From Candidatus Kinetoplastibacterium crithidii (GTDB taxonomy: Bacteria; Pseudomonadota; Gammaproteobacteria; Burkholderiales; Burkholderiaceae_B): a stretch of DNA of 64,000 nucleotides. This document shows, piece after piece, positions 9,867-19,272 of this stretch. The notes below the pieces were generated by a model. That model saw nothing but the letters and a program-made list of their open reading frames with translations, searched no databases and was not told the origin of the DNA. The DNA is taken from the NCBI GenBank assembly GCA_027557655.1, contig CP064915.1, positions 682,001 to 746,000 of the forward strand, given 5' to 3'. Position 1 is the stretch's first letter. Every line of letters starts with the position of its first letter. The translations under genes and the position numbers were made by a program.

Positions 9867-10301
9867 TTAATATTCTATTGCATATCTCAATGCTGCTTCA
9901 TAGCCATTTGGGCCAAGACCTGAAATCATTCCTAAAGCAATATCAGATAAATATGAAACATGTCTAAACTTTTCCCTCTTATATATATTTGAAATATGGA
10001 CTTCTATAAAAGGAATACATACTGAAGATAAAGCATCACGTATTGCAATACTTGTATGAGTAAAAGCTGCTGCATTAATAATAATAAAATTAACTCTACT
10101 ACTATATGCTGTATGGATATGCTCTATCATCCTGCTTTCACTATTCTCTTGATGAATAGAAAGATGCACATCAAATTGTTCTGCTATTTTTTCTAAATGA
10201 GAATTTATCTCTTGTAGAGTACTACTACCATATATATTTGGTTCTCTAGTACCCAATAAATTCAAATTTGGACCATGCAATAACAATATTTTTTTTGCCA
10301 T
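9867..10301 (-). CDS. aroQ: 3-dehydroquinate dehydratase, type II
   Basis: Shikimate-pathway enzyme converting 3-dehydroquinate to 3-dehydroshikimate. The type II signature HGPNLNLLGTREPNIYG (residues 9-25) includes the catalytic arginine and tyrosine. A later segment EVHISNIYKREKFRHVS carries the active-site histidine and arginine. It is 144 aa, the usual size. It is the first gene of the accBC-prmA run, with aroE encoded nearby at 12656 on the other strand. Confidence 0.95.
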   Translation of the reverse strand: MAKKILLLHGPNLNLLGTREPNIYGSSTLQEINSHLEKIAEQFDVHLSIHQENSESRMIEHIHTAYSSRVNFIIINAAAFTHTSIAIRDALSSVCIPFIEVHISNIYKREKFRHVSYLSDIALGMISGLGPNGYEAALRYAIEY

Positions 10302-10661
10302 AATAATATCAATCCTCTAGCAAAATAGTTATACTAAAAATATGTCAATAACCATGTATTATTTATAATAGACTATAGTTTATATTTGGAAAATGAGAAT
10401 ATATTTAATTTAAAAATGATAATTTTTATATAAATTAAATATAAAATTACTAATTATACTCTAATTTTACCTATCAAATATTTGCATAATTTGTAATTTA
10501 CAGCATACATTACAAATAAGTAAAAATAATTTAAAATTATATAAAGACTATTTAATTAATAGAAATAAATAATACATGATTATAAACATTAGCTAATAAA
10601 ATAGTAATAAAAATATAATAATATAAAAAATAAAAGCGTTATAGATAAATGGAATATAAAC
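10302..10661. other. Very AT-rich gene-free stretch between divergent aroQ and rnb
   Basis: About 360 bp, visibly more than 80 % A+T, holding the promoter regions of two divergent genes. It contains a perfect 13-bp inverted repeat of A/T only (10400-10412 and 10431-10443) with a smaller internal stem. I see no ORF, RNA gene or recognisable remnant. Confidence 0.6.
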
Positions 10662-12554
10662 ATGTATTTGCTTTATGAAGATAACGGCTGTCTAAAAACT
10701 GGCACCATAATATCTAAAACAGAGTCTAATCTGCTAGTAGAAACAGAACATGGCAAAAAAATTAAACTTAAAAATCATAGTTGTTTATTGCAATTTGATG
10801 ATCCTTTACCTAGCAAATTAATAGAAGAAGCTACTGTTATAGCTAATAATATAGATATAAATTTTCTCTGGGAATGTGCCTCACAAGATATATTTTATGC
10901 GTATGAATTAGCAAATGAATATTTTGGTCATGATCCTAGTGCTGTTGAACAAACAGCGATACTACTTAAACTACATTATTCTCCTATTTATTTCTATAAA
11001 AAAGGAAACGCTCAATATAAATCAGCAACCAAGGATAAACTATTGCTAGCTCTAACAGCAATAGAGAAGAAAAAAATACAGGAGCAAGAAGAAAAAAAAC
11101 TAGTAGAGGCACTAATTAGTGGAGAATTACCTCCCATAATAAAGGAAAATGCTCTTGATTTAATTATAAAACCTGATAAAAACACTATATACTGGAAAGC
11201 TTTAGAAAAAGCATCTGTTATTTTACATAAAACACCAGAAAAACTATTACTAGAATTAGGAGCCTGGCCTAATCTATTAACCTTTTTAAGAAAAAAATTT
11301 ATAAAAAACAATTTTCCAAGTGGAATTGACTTTCAAGATAATATATCCGCAAACATTACAGATGACTTACCAATTTCAGATGCTGAAATCTACTCTATAG
11401 ATGATATAAGTACTACAGAAATAGATGACGGAATATCAGTTAGTAAGATAGATGAAAAACTTACAAAAGTAGGCATACATATAGCAGCTCCTGCATTGGG
11501 CATACAACATGGTAGCATGTTAGACAAAATTGCAAGATCACGTTCTTCTACAATTTATTTGCCTGGAGAAAAGATAACTATGTTACCAAGCAAAGTAATA
11601 GAAGAGTTTTCATTGCACTCTGACAAATTATCACCTGCTATATCTTTATATGTTATATTAGACGACAATGGAATAATTGTAAAATCAGAGTCATTAATAG
11701 AAAAAGTTAAGATTAAAAAAAATTTACGAATTGCAGATATAGAAAATATATTTACAGAATCTAATCTTAATAATCTAGATGTAGATATTCCATTTTCCGA
11801 TTGGATAAGACCATTATGGAAAATAGCACAACTTTTATCTCTAAAAAGAGAGCAAAGAAGAGGATATCCAGAAAACTTATCTCGTCCAGAATATAATTTT
11901 CGGATATGTGGTGATACTGATAATCCGAGTTCTATAATTACAATAGAAAAGAGATCAAGAAATAATCCTGTTAGTAGGATTGTAGCTGAATTTATGATTC
12001 TAGCTAATAGCGTATGGGCCAACTTATTAAAAGAATATGGAGTAACTGGAATATATAGGTCTCAACAAATGTTTGGAAGAGTAAGAATGAGTACAATCCC
12101 ATTGCCTCATGAATATATTGGAGTTGATCAATATATTTGGAGTACATCCCCTCTAAGAAGATATATAGATTTAGTTAACCAATGGCAAATTATATCAATA
12201 ATAAAACATAATGTATCTGCACGACTAGCATCTCCTTTCAAAAATAAAGATAGTAATTTATTTACTATAATTCAAGAATTTGAATTTAAATATAATGCAA
12301 TTTGTGCATTTCAAAACGAGATTGAAAACTTCTGGTCTGTACAATGGTTAATACAGAAAAAAATAGAAATAATAAACGGATTCATAATAAAAGAAAACTT
12401 GGTCAAGATAGATGAAGTCCCTATTATTATAACAGTTGATAATCTTCCAAAGCTAGAAAAAGGAACACATATAAAAATTAGAATTATCTCAATCAATTCT
12501 TCTACACTAGAAATAAAAACTCAATATATAGAGAGTATTGATTGTGAAAGTTAA
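10662..12554 (+). CDS. RNB-domain exoribonuclease (RNase II/R family)
   Basis: Probable 3'-5' hydrolytic exoribonuclease. The central RNB domain begins near residue 240 with DISTTEIDDGISV, supplying the catalytic aspartates. It continues with RSSTIYLPGEKITMLP, and the conserved TSPLRRYIDL lies near residues 500-510. A short C-terminal OB/S1-like strand region follows. The N-terminus is not a classical cold-shock domain, so this is the shorter beta-proteobacterial RNB protein found beside aroE rather than textbook RNase R. All key residues I can check are present. Confidence 0.88.
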   Translation: MYLLYEDNGCLKTGTIISKTESNLLVETEHGKKIKLKNHSCLLQFDDPLPSKLIEEATVIANNIDINFLWECASQDIFYAYELANEYFGHDPSAVEQTAILLKLHYSPIYFYKKGNAQYKSATKDKLLLALTAIEKKKIQEQEEKKLVEALISGELPPIIKENALDLIIKPDKNTIYWKALEKASVILHKTPEKLLLELGAWPNLLTFLRKKFIKNNFPSGIDFQDNISANITDDLPISDAEIYSIDDISTTEIDDGISVSKIDEKLTKVGIHIAAPALGIQHGSMLDKIARSRSSTIYLPGEKITMLPSKVIEEFSLHSDKLSPAISLYVILDDNGIIVKSESLIEKVKIKKNLRIADIENIFTESNLNNLDVDIPFSDWIRPLWKIAQLLSLKREQRRGYPENLSRPEYNFRICGDTDNPSSIITIEKRSRNNPVSRIVAEFMILANSVWANLLKEYGVTGIYRSQQMFGRVRMSTIPLPHEYIGVDQYIWSTSPLRRYIDLVNQWQIISIIKHNVSARLASPFKNKDSNLFTIIQEFEFKYNAICAFQNEIENFWSVQWLIQKKIEIINGFIIKENLVKIDEVPIIITVDNLPKLEKGTHIKIRIISINSSTLEIKTQYIESIDCES

Positions 12555-12655
12555 TCAAAATTTTTGCTGTAAGTTTTACAATCAAAAAAATGACAATTAA
12601 CAATAACCAATACACAAAACATCTATTTTAGCCTCTATTTTTTTAGGAAAGTATT

Positions 12656-13516
12656 ATGCTTACACACAATATTCCTTGCTATGCAGTTGTTGGAAATCCT
12701 ATAGAACATAGCAAATCACCAATAATACACAAAGCCTTTTCTATACAAACAGGAATATCTATAAAATATGATAAAATCCTTACATCAGAAGATAATTTCT
12801 CAAAAACAATAAAAAATTTCTTTGAATCAAATGGACTGGGATTAAACATAACAGTTCCTTTCAAAAAAAAAGCATTCGAAATAATCCCTTATAATAATAT
12901 TTCTGAAAGAGCTAAACTAGCCAAAGCTATTAATACTATTTGGAAAAAAAATAATAATCTGTATGGATGTAATACAGATGGAATTGGATTATTAAAAGAT
13001 CTTCATCGTCTGAATTTCAAATTAGAAAATACTAACATACTAATTATCGGAGCTGGTGGAGCGACCAGAGGAATTTTAGGACCATTAATCCTCGCTAAAC
13101 CATCAAAAATACATATAGTTAACCGTACAAAAATTAATGCAGAAAACCTGTTAAATGATTTTACTCAATCATCACTAATAAAGACAAACTTAAACATAAG
13201 CTACGGAGGACTGAGTGAAACTGACTCAGATAAACCATGGGATATAGTCATTAATACTACAGCTAGCGAACTAAATGGAGAAGATTTAAATTTACCAAAA
13301 TTAACATTCAATCCAAAGCAATCATTGGCATACGATATTATGTATAGTTCCCACAAAACTTCGTTCTTATTAAAATCTGAAAATGAAGGAGCTACACAAT
13401 GTGTTGATGGACTAGGTATGCTAATAGAACAAGCAGCTGAGAGTTTTTTTATATGGCACGGAATTAGACCTGAAACCAATACCATTTTAAATGAACTAAG
13501 ACAACTAATACAATAG
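12656..13516 (+). CDS. aroE: Shikimate dehydrogenase
   Basis: NADPH-dependent reduction of 3-dehydroshikimate to shikimate. Substrate-binding motif NPIEHSKSP lies at residues 14-22 and catalytic K70 sits in NITVPFKKKAF. The NTDG motif is at 106-109 and the NADP Rossmann loop GAGGATRG at 132-139. The length of 286 aa is normal. A good Shine-Dalgarno (TTTAGGAAAG) precedes the ATG. The decayed lptG follows directly. Confidence 0.95.
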   Translation: MLTHNIPCYAVVGNPIEHSKSPIIHKAFSIQTGISIKYDKILTSEDNFSKTIKNFFESNGLGLNITVPFKKKAFEIIPYNNISERAKLAKAINTIWKKNNNLYGCNTDGIGLLKDLHRLNFKLENTNILIIGAGGATRGILGPLILAKPSKIHIVNRTKINAENLLNDFTQSSLIKTNLNISYGGLSETDSDKPWDIVINTTASELNGEDLNLPKLTFNPKQSLAYDIMYSSHKTSFLLKSENEGATQCVDGLGMLIEQAAESFFIWHGIRPETNTILNELRQLIQ

Positions 13517-13537
13517 AAAAATAATTCAATAAATTAT

Positions 13538-14262
13538 GATTTTAACACATTATATTGGGAAAGAGATATATAAGTAAACAACTATATCTTTATTGTTCTT
13601 AACAAGTTTATTTAGTTTTTTCATTTGTAGAATACATAAATAACTTAAATGATGAATTGACACTTATAGAATTCCTAACTACTTATATGAAATTTTACCT
13701 ATTGCTGTGTTAATAGGCGCAACTATATCAATAGCAAAGCTTTCTAGAAATCATGAGATTGTAATTTTAAGAACTTCTGGAATAAGTAATTTAAATTTTT
13801 AAAAATTTTATGGACTATAACAGTACCTATACTACTATTCTCTATAACATTATCAGAGTATATAATACCTACTTAAAGAATAACCATAAAAAATATTTTT
13901 CTAAAAATTTCTTAGATTATGTAGAAATAATAAGTTCACTAAATCACAAAACAATAATGTATAGCATATTAAACCCAGACCATATGTCCATGAATATGCC
14001 AGTTGATTATATGAATAATATAGCAAATCTTCAAATCGATACATATAAACACAAAGATGCTTTCTATAGAAGATTATCTAATCCTCTCGCATTCTTCATA
14101 ATGATCTCAATAGTCATACATTCAGTTACTATACAATCAAGAGAAAATAAATTGGATAATGAGGTTTTTATATCTATAATTTTAGGAACCATTTTTTTGC
14201 TAATTAATCAACTATTCTCAAAGGAAAAAAGTGAAAGAAGAAAATACATGGGTTATTGGTGA
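13538..14262 (+). pseudogene. lptG: lptG remnant (LPS export permease, YjgP/YjgQ family), stops and frameshifts
   Basis: From an ATG at 13538 the frame reads MILTHYIGKEIYK then a stop, FLTSLFSFF, several stops, and then YEILPIAVLIGATISIAKLSRNHEIVILRTSGIS, the LptG N-terminal consensus. A frameshift near 13800 leads to ILWTITVPILLFSITLSEYIIP. The C-terminal part (about 13975-14230) reads PDHMSMNMPVDYMNNI and later NPLAFFIMISIVI and GTIFLLINQLF, as in LptG. An open frame of 150 codons from 13810 covers this part but starts out of frame with the homology. The middle periplasmic region is much shortened. LptG and LptF form the inner-membrane permease that extracts LPS. The gene cannot be functional. 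Confidence 0.88.
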
Positions 14263-15061
14263 TGTACAGGGATGTTATTGTCATCTAAAAAAATTACTAT
14301 CTCATGAGGAATTCATAAACAATTCAAATACTCGCTTCTGGTTTGCAGGAGATATTGTAAACCGAGGCCCAGATTCTTTAAAAACTATTGAATATATTAT
14401 GTCTCTTGAGGAAAAAACAGTTTGTGTTCTTGGTAATCATGATCTAACTCTATTAGGTATTTTTGCTGGTTTAAAAGAACATTCTACATCAGATGATCTT
14501 AATGATATACTACACTCCCCTAACTCAACAAATATTATAAATTGGTTAAGACATAGACCATTAGCGCATTTTGAACATAATTATTTGATGGTCCATGCTG
14601 GAGTGTTGCCCCAATGGGATATTAATAAAGTTATCTCATTAGCATCTGAGATACAAACATTATTAAGAAGCACAAATTGGCAAAAATCTATAAAAAAAAT
14701 TTTTGGAAATAAAGTGATTCGATGGAATGAAAATTTAACTGGAGGGAAAAGGATCCGTACTATAGCAAATGTATTAACTAGAATTAGATTTTGCAATGCT
14801 GACGGTAGTATGAATTTTTCTCAAAAAAAATCCCCAGAAAACCAAGAAACAAAACAACTAATACCATGGTTCAATATGCCAGATAGAGCAACTGAAAATA
14901 TTAAAATAGTATTTGGACACTGGTCATCTTTGGGACTATTGATAAAAAAAAATATAATGTGCCTAGATAGTGGCTGTGTTTGGGGAAGGAAATTGACAGC
15001 CATGCGCTTAAAGGATAAAAAAATCATACAAACATCTTGCGCAGACCTACTAGGTAAATAA
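14231..15061 (+). CDS. apaH: Bis(5'-nucleosyl)-tetraphosphatase, symmetrical
   Basis: Metallophosphatase hydrolysing Ap4A to two ADP. Metal-binding motifs are GDVQGCY (10-16), GDIVNRG (40-46), GNHD (68-71) and a later VHAGVLPQW. The length of 276 aa is normal. The start is a GTG at 14231 preceded by AAGGAAAA. It overlaps the last 32 bases of the lptG remnant, and this reading begins exactly as the family does (TWVIGDVQGC). The gene converges on ruvX with a 9-bp gap. Confidence 0.93.
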   Translation: MKEENTWVIGDVQGCYCHLKKLLSHEEFINNSNTRFWFAGDIVNRGPDSLKTIEYIMSLEEKTVCVLGNHDLTLLGIFAGLKEHSTSDDLNDILHSPNSTNIINWLRHRPLAHFEHNYLMVHAGVLPQWDINKVISLASEIQTLLRSTNWQKSIKKIFGNKVIRWNENLTGGKRIRTIANVLTRIRFCNADGSMNFSQKKSPENQETKQLIPWFNMPDRATENIKIVFGHWSSLGLLIKKNIMCLDSGCVWGRKLTAMRLKDKKIIQTSCADLLGK

Positions 15062-15070
15062 TATAATACT

Positions 15071-15472
15071 TTATATAGATAGAGAATTGAAATATCTTTG
15101 CAAGATTAAAGCCGCAGCAATTGCATCATCATTCTTATCATTTTTTCCTAACAATGACTGTGCCTCAATGCTAGAATAGCTTTCATCTACTAGTTCTACT
15201 GCAACTTGGAACCTACCTTTTAATCTATTAGCAAATCTATAAATAGATGCCGTTATTACCTGTTCCGATCCATTAAGATCTAAAGATAATCCCACTACTA
15301 CTCTTTTTACGCCCCAATAATTAATTAGATAGCCTAATCTGGCAAAACAATCATTTTTATTATGATTAGGAACTATTTCTAATGGTCTATAGGTAAAACT
15401 AAAAGTATTACCTATAGCAACACCAATTTTCTTTTCTCCATAATCAAAAGCCAAAATTATTTCTTTTTCCAT
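15071..15472 (-). CDS. ruvX: Pre-16S rRNA nuclease / Holliday junction resolvase-like protein
   Basis: RNase H-fold nuclease YqgF, thought to finish the 5' end of 16S rRNA. The N-terminus MEKEIILAFDYGEKKIGVAIG contains the first catalytic aspartate. The later VVVGLSLDLNG and DESYSSIEAQSLL segments are family hallmarks. I prefer the ATG at 15472 because it starts next to the family N-terminus; an ATG at 15487 would add five residues. The usual upstream partner yqgE is absent. Confidence 0.9.
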   Translation of the reverse strand: MEKEIILAFDYGEKKIGVAIGNTFSFTYRPLEIVPNHNKNDCFARLGYLINYWGVKRVVVGLSLDLNGSEQVITASIYRFANRLKGRFQVAVELVDESYSSIEAQSLLGKNDKNDDAIAAALILQRYFNSLSI

Positions 15473-15507
15473 AAAAAACGAAATCAAATTAATGAAGATG
15501 ATAACAA

Positions 15508-15672
15508 TTAAATTTCCATCAATTCAAAATCTTCTTTCCTAGTCCCACATTCTGGACAAACCCAGTTCGGTGGAATATCTTCCCATTTTGTTCCAGGAGC
15601 TATTCCATCCTCAGGAAAACCAGTGTTTTCATCATATACCCAACCACAAATCAAACACATCCATGTGCGCAT
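15508..15672 (-). CDS. Rubredoxin
   Basis: A 54-residue one-iron electron carrier. It has the two metal-binding knuckles of rubredoxin: CLICGW near residues 6-11 and CPECG near 39-43. Between them lies the family motif WVYDENTGFPEDGIAPGT. The four cysteines are intact. It sits 35 bp upstream of ruvX on the same strand, with the Alcaligenaceae-type partners thiE and hemL on the other side. The electron-transfer partner is not in this window. Confidence 0.95.
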   Translation of the reverse strand: MRTWMCLICGWVYDENTGFPEDGIAPGTKWEDIPPNWVCPECGTRKEDFELMEI

Positions 15673-15792
15673 ATATAAACCCCTAGAAATAAAAAATGTA
15701 TAATGAAGAATCCTAGTTTAATAATAATTAAATATTAGTAATTGAATAATTACTAATATTGTAACTAAAAATTTATTTAATGAATACATAAT

Positions 15793-16440
15793 ATGCAAAA
15801 ATCAAAATTACCAATTGGGCTATATGGAATAACCCCAGAATGGGATGACACTAAAAAACTTATCAAAGCAGTAATTAGTGCAGCTGAAGGTGGAATGAAA
15901 ATACTACAATTAAGAAGAAAAAAAACAACATATGAAAAAATAAAGCTGCAAATAAGTGAACTATCTAAAGTATGTCAAGATGTTAATGTTAAATTTATAA
16001 TAAATGATTTCTGGGAACTTGCCTTAGAATATAAGACTGATGGATTTCATCTTGGAATTGATGATTTTGATTTCAATAACATTAAAAATAAATTTGATAA
16101 AAACTTTATAGTAGGCGTCTCTTGTTATAATGATATAAATAGAGCAAAGATGCTAATACAAGCGGGAGTAGATTATGTTGCATTTGGAGCTGTATTCAAC
16201 TCAAACACCAAACCACTAGCTTGTCATATTTCTCTAAATGAAATTAAAGAAGCTAGAAACAGAATTAATATCAACAAACCTTATTCAATAGTGGCTATAG
16301 GGGGAATTAATATAGATAATGCAAAAACAATTATTGAGTCCAATGTAGATAATATTGCGGTGCTAAATGGACTTTTTGAGTCTAATAATATTTTTGAAAC
16401 AGCCAAAACTCTTTCTTCTTATTTCATAAAAAGAGACTAA
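15793..16440 (+). CDS. thiE: Thiamine-phosphate synthase
   Basis: TIM-barrel enzyme joining the pyrimidine (HMP-PP) and thiazole phosphate halves of thiamine. Motifs include MKILQLRRKK near residue 35, FIINDFWELAL near 65-75, DGFHLG, GVSCYN near 110 and VAFGAVFNSNTKP near 125. The C-terminal phosphate loop is AIGGI. At 215 aa it is complete. It lies 4 bp before hemL, so the two are probably co-transcribed. No other thiamine gene is in the window, and the thiD often found beside it in relatives is missing. Confidence 0.9.
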   Translation: MQKSKLPIGLYGITPEWDDTKKLIKAVISAAEGGMKILQLRRKKTTYEKIKLQISELSKVCQDVNVKFIINDFWELALEYKTDGFHLGIDDFDFNNIKNKFDKNFIVGVSCYNDINRAKMLIQAGVDYVAFGAVFNSNTKPLACHISLNEIKEARNRININKPYSIVAIGGINIDNAKTIIESNVDNIAVLNGLFESNNIFETAKTLSSYFIKRD

Positions 16441-16444
16441 GATA

Positions 16445-17731
16445 ATGACAAATAATGCAGAAATTTTCAAAAAAGCTTCTAAATTTATTCCTGGGGGAGT
16501 AAACTCACCAGTTCGTGCCTTTTTATCTGTTGGAGGCACTCCTAAATTTATAGAGAAAGCATCCGGACCTTATATTTGGGATATAGAAGGCAAAAAATAT
16601 ATTGATTATGTTGGTTCTTGGGGTCCTGCCATCCTTGGACATGCACATCCAGAAGTAATCGAAGCAGTAACAAAAACAGCACAACTCGGACTTTCATTTG
16701 GAGCTCCAACAAAAGGTGAAGTAATTCTCGCTGAAATGTTAGTATCAAGAATACCTTCTATAGATAAAATCCGCTTAGTAAACTCTGGAACAGAAGCTAC
16801 AATGACAGCTATTCGTTTAGCTCGAGGATATACAGGAAGAACAAAGATAGTAAAATTTGAAGGGTGTTATCATGGACATTCTGATAGCCTATTAGTAAAA
16901 GCTGGATCTGGACTGCTAACTTTTGGAAATCCAAGTTCTGCAGGGGTCCCTGACAATTTTGTAAAAGATACAATAAGTTTAGAATACAATAATAGCGATA
17001 TAGTAAAAGAAGTTTTTCAAGAATATGGTCATGAAATAGCTTGCATAATCGTAGAACCCATTGCAGGCAACATGAATATGGTCAAACCAAAAAAAGGATT
17101 CCTAGAAGATCTTAGAACTATAACTAAACGACATAAATCACTGCTTATATTTGATGAAGTAATGACAGGTTTTAGAGTAGGACCCACTGGGGTACAAGGG
17201 ATATTAAATATATCACCAGATATTACCACTTTTGCAAAAATAATAGGTGGAGGAATGCCAATTGGTGCAATAGGTGGCAAAAATGAAATCATGAGTCACC
17301 TTGCACCAGAAGGAAAAGTTTATCAAGCAGGTACTTTATCAGGCAATCCTGTAGCTGTTGCGGCTGGTATTAAAACATTAGAAATAATAGCAAGATCTGG
17401 TTTTTATGAAAAACTTTCTACTCAAACAGAAAAACTATCTAAAGGTTTACAGGAAATTGGCAGAAAAAATGGATTCAAAATATCATCAGATTATATTGGA
17501 GGTATGTTTGGCCTTTATTTTTGTGAAAAAATACCAACTTCATTTGCAGAAACAAAAAACTTTAATAGTGATCTTTTCAAAAAATTCTTTAATAATATGT
17601 TAAATAAAGGAGTATATTTATCACCATCTGCATTTGAAGCTGGATTTGTATCTTCTTCTCATACCGATAATATTATTGAAGAAACTCTACATATAGCAGA
17701 TAAATCATTCAAAGAGATCTTATCAGTTTGA
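16445..17731 (+). CDS. hemL: Glutamate-1-semialdehyde 2,1-aminomutase
   Basis: PLP enzyme making 5-aminolevulinate from glutamate-1-semialdehyde, the start of tetrapyrrole synthesis by the C5 route. The PLP lysine is K265 in TTFAKIIGGGMPIGA. SGTEATM (114-120) binds the cofactor phosphate and DEV (237-239) is the conserved aspartate motif. The length of 428 aa is normal and strongly conserved. It probably shares a message with thiE. Trypanosomatids are heme auxotrophs, so this gene is a plausible host-serving function (inference). It converges on panC with a 6-bp gap. Confidence 0.97.
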   Translation: MTNNAEIFKKASKFIPGGVNSPVRAFLSVGGTPKFIEKASGPYIWDIEGKKYIDYVGSWGPAILGHAHPEVIEAVTKTAQLGLSFGAPTKGEVILAEMLVSRIPSIDKIRLVNSGTEATMTAIRLARGYTGRTKIVKFEGCYHGHSDSLLVKAGSGLLTFGNPSSAGVPDNFVKDTISLEYNNSDIVKEVFQEYGHEIACIIVEPIAGNMNMVKPKKGFLEDLRTITKRHKSLLIFDEVMTGFRVGPTGVQGILNISPDITTFAKIIGGGMPIGAIGGKNEIMSHLAPEGKVYQAGTLSGNPVAVAAGIKTLEIIARSGFYEKLSTQTEKLSKGLQEIGRKNGFKISSDYIGGMFGLYFCEKIPTSFAETKNFNSDLFKKFFNNMLNKGVYLSPSAFEAGFVSSSHTDNIIEETLHIADKSFKEILSV

Positions 17732-17737
17732 TATAAA

Positions 17738-18595
17738 TTAAATCTCTATATTATCTATCAATCTGGTGTTGCCTAAGGTGGCAGCACCTAAAACTACTAA
17801 AGGTATTTTGCTTTTAATATCCTCAATATTTAAAACAGACAAATCAGATCTCCTACGAATAGCAATATAGTCAGTTTTCCATCCTCGAGCATTTAATTTT
17901 AAAGAAGCTTTATTCTCTAATTCTCTAAATTGATCTAATTTTAAATCAGGATATAAACTAATATGCTTCTTAATGCTAACTAGTGTATTATACAAATAAG
18001 TAGCTTCAATTCTTTCTGATTGACTTAGATACCTATTTCTTGAAGAAAAAGCTAAACCATCACTACAACGCACAGTTTCTTGACCTATAACTTTAATAGG
18101 CAATCTAAATTGGCTACACATATTCTCAACAATAACAAACTGTTGAAAATCTTTTTTACCTAAAATAACTATATCTGGATTAATATTTGAAAAAAATTTT
18201 AAAAGAACAGTACATACTCCAGAAAAAAAATTTGGTCTGAATTTACCTTCTAAATCATCAGCAATAATCTTTGCAGGTTGAACATAAAAATTCTGTTCAA
18301 ATGGGTAAACCTCATCCTCTTGAGGAATAAATAATAAATCGACTGAATTAGTTTTGGACAATAAATTTATATCGTGGTCAATTATTCTTGGGTACTTTTC
18401 AAAATCTTCTTTTGGGCCAAATTGCAAACGATTCACAAAAATACTAGTAACAATACACTGACTATTATTCTTTGCCGTATCAATTAATCTTAAATGGCCA
18501 TCATGAAGACTACCCATTGTTGGAACAAAAGATATTGATGAATTGATTTTTTTTAAATGCGCACGCATTTCTTCAAATGAATTTACAATTATCAT
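17738..18595 (-). CDS. panC: Pantothenate synthetase
   Basis: ATP-dependent condensation of pantoate with beta-alanine. The nucleotidyltransferase motif FVPTMGSLHDGHLRLI covers residues 23-38 (PTMGSLHDGH at 25-34). The later VILGKKDFQQFVIVENMC and SSRNRYLSQSER segments are diagnostic. The length of 285 aa is normal. Upstream on the same strand lies the small DUF3460 gene. Confidence 0.96.
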   Translation of the reverse strand: MIIVNSFEEMRAHLKKINSSISFVPTMGSLHDGHLRLIDTAKNNSQCIVTSIFVNRLQFGPKEDFEKYPRIIDHDINLLSKTNSVDLLFIPQEDEVYPFEQNFYVQPAKIIADDLEGKFRPNFFSGVCTVLLKFFSNINPDIVILGKKDFQQFVIVENMCSQFRLPIKVIGQETVRCSDGLAFSSRNRYLSQSERIEATYLYNTLVSIKKHISLYPDLKLDQFRELENKASLKLNARGWKTDYIAIRRRSDLSVLNIEDIKSKIPLVVLGAATLGNTRLIDNIEI

Positions 18596-18642
18596 ATTTT
18601 CAATATTTGAAATAATAATTTATAGAAATATATGTATATAAA

Positions 18643-18831
18643 TCAGTCAACTTGATATACATATGGTTTTTGTGGAACTCTTGCATAATCAAAGTCATTT
18701 TTTAATTGTTTGTCTGTAACTCTGTCCCATAAAATTGAACGTCCAGTATGTTGCTTTAATTCTATATTTGGATTTGCCTGTTTAAAATTGCGCAAAAAAA
18801 TAGTAATTTCTGACTCATATTGATTTGACAT
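18643..18831 (-). CDS. DUF3460 family protein (unknown function)
   Basis: A 62-residue protein beginning MSNQYESEITIFLRNFK and ending VPQKPYVYQVD, the pattern of the beta-proteobacterial DUF3460 family. The start at 18831 is chosen because it is preceded by GGAGATACTA (a Shine-Dalgarno at the right distance) and matches the family start. An in-frame ATG at 18888 would add a poor 19-residue extension. It is small, charged and probably cytoplasmic. It lies next to panC on the same strand. Function is unknown, but retention in a reduced genome suggests a use. Confidence 0.8.
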   Translation of the reverse strand: MSNQYESEITIFLRNFKQANPNIELKQHTGRSILWDRVTDKQLKNDFDYARVPQKPYVYQVD

Positions 18832-19272
18832 TAGTATCTCCACATAAATATTTTCTGAGTAAAACACTTGAGACATAAATAAAACCATGCATGCAAAAAA
18901 TAATAGTATTACTCTATATATGAATTAAGGTTAAACTCAAAAAATTAAAATAATATAAAACTTAATAAGTTATATATAATATACACAACAAAAAAAATCC
19001 TAACACATTATTAATAATAGTTTAATCTAACTATTATTAGAATAAAAAATTATTAATAGCGATATATAAATATATTTAGTCAACTTATTATAATACTTAA
19101 TAACTATTGTTTTGACTTTTATAAAATCTAATAATAAAATAGCATGTTAACAGGACAAAAAATTGTCTGTGAACATAATAGTCTATTAATAATAAAATCA
19201 AACTAAAAATTTTTAGCTAAATAAATTAGATACTTATATATAAGCATTCTGCATAACAAATAAGGGAATTCC
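18832..19272. other. Gene-free stretch upstream of rplU
   Basis: About 440 bp, very AT-rich, between divergent genes. It holds the probable rplU promoter at 19112-19140. Otherwise I see no ORF, RNA gene or remnant. Confidence 0.6.
19112..19140 (+). promoter_or_regulatory. Sigma-70-type promoter for rplU-rpmA
   Basis: TTGACT (19112-19117) and TAAAAT (19135-19140) are separated by an ideal 17-bp spacer. They lie about 130 bp before the rplU ATG, with no intervening gene. One mismatch to consensus in each hexamer. Confidence 0.6.

Noticed and set aside
13810..14262. A 150-codon open frame as a separate hypothetical gene
   Set aside because: It is part of the broken lptG. Its C-terminal half matches LptG, and its N-terminal part is in the wrong frame relative to the homology.
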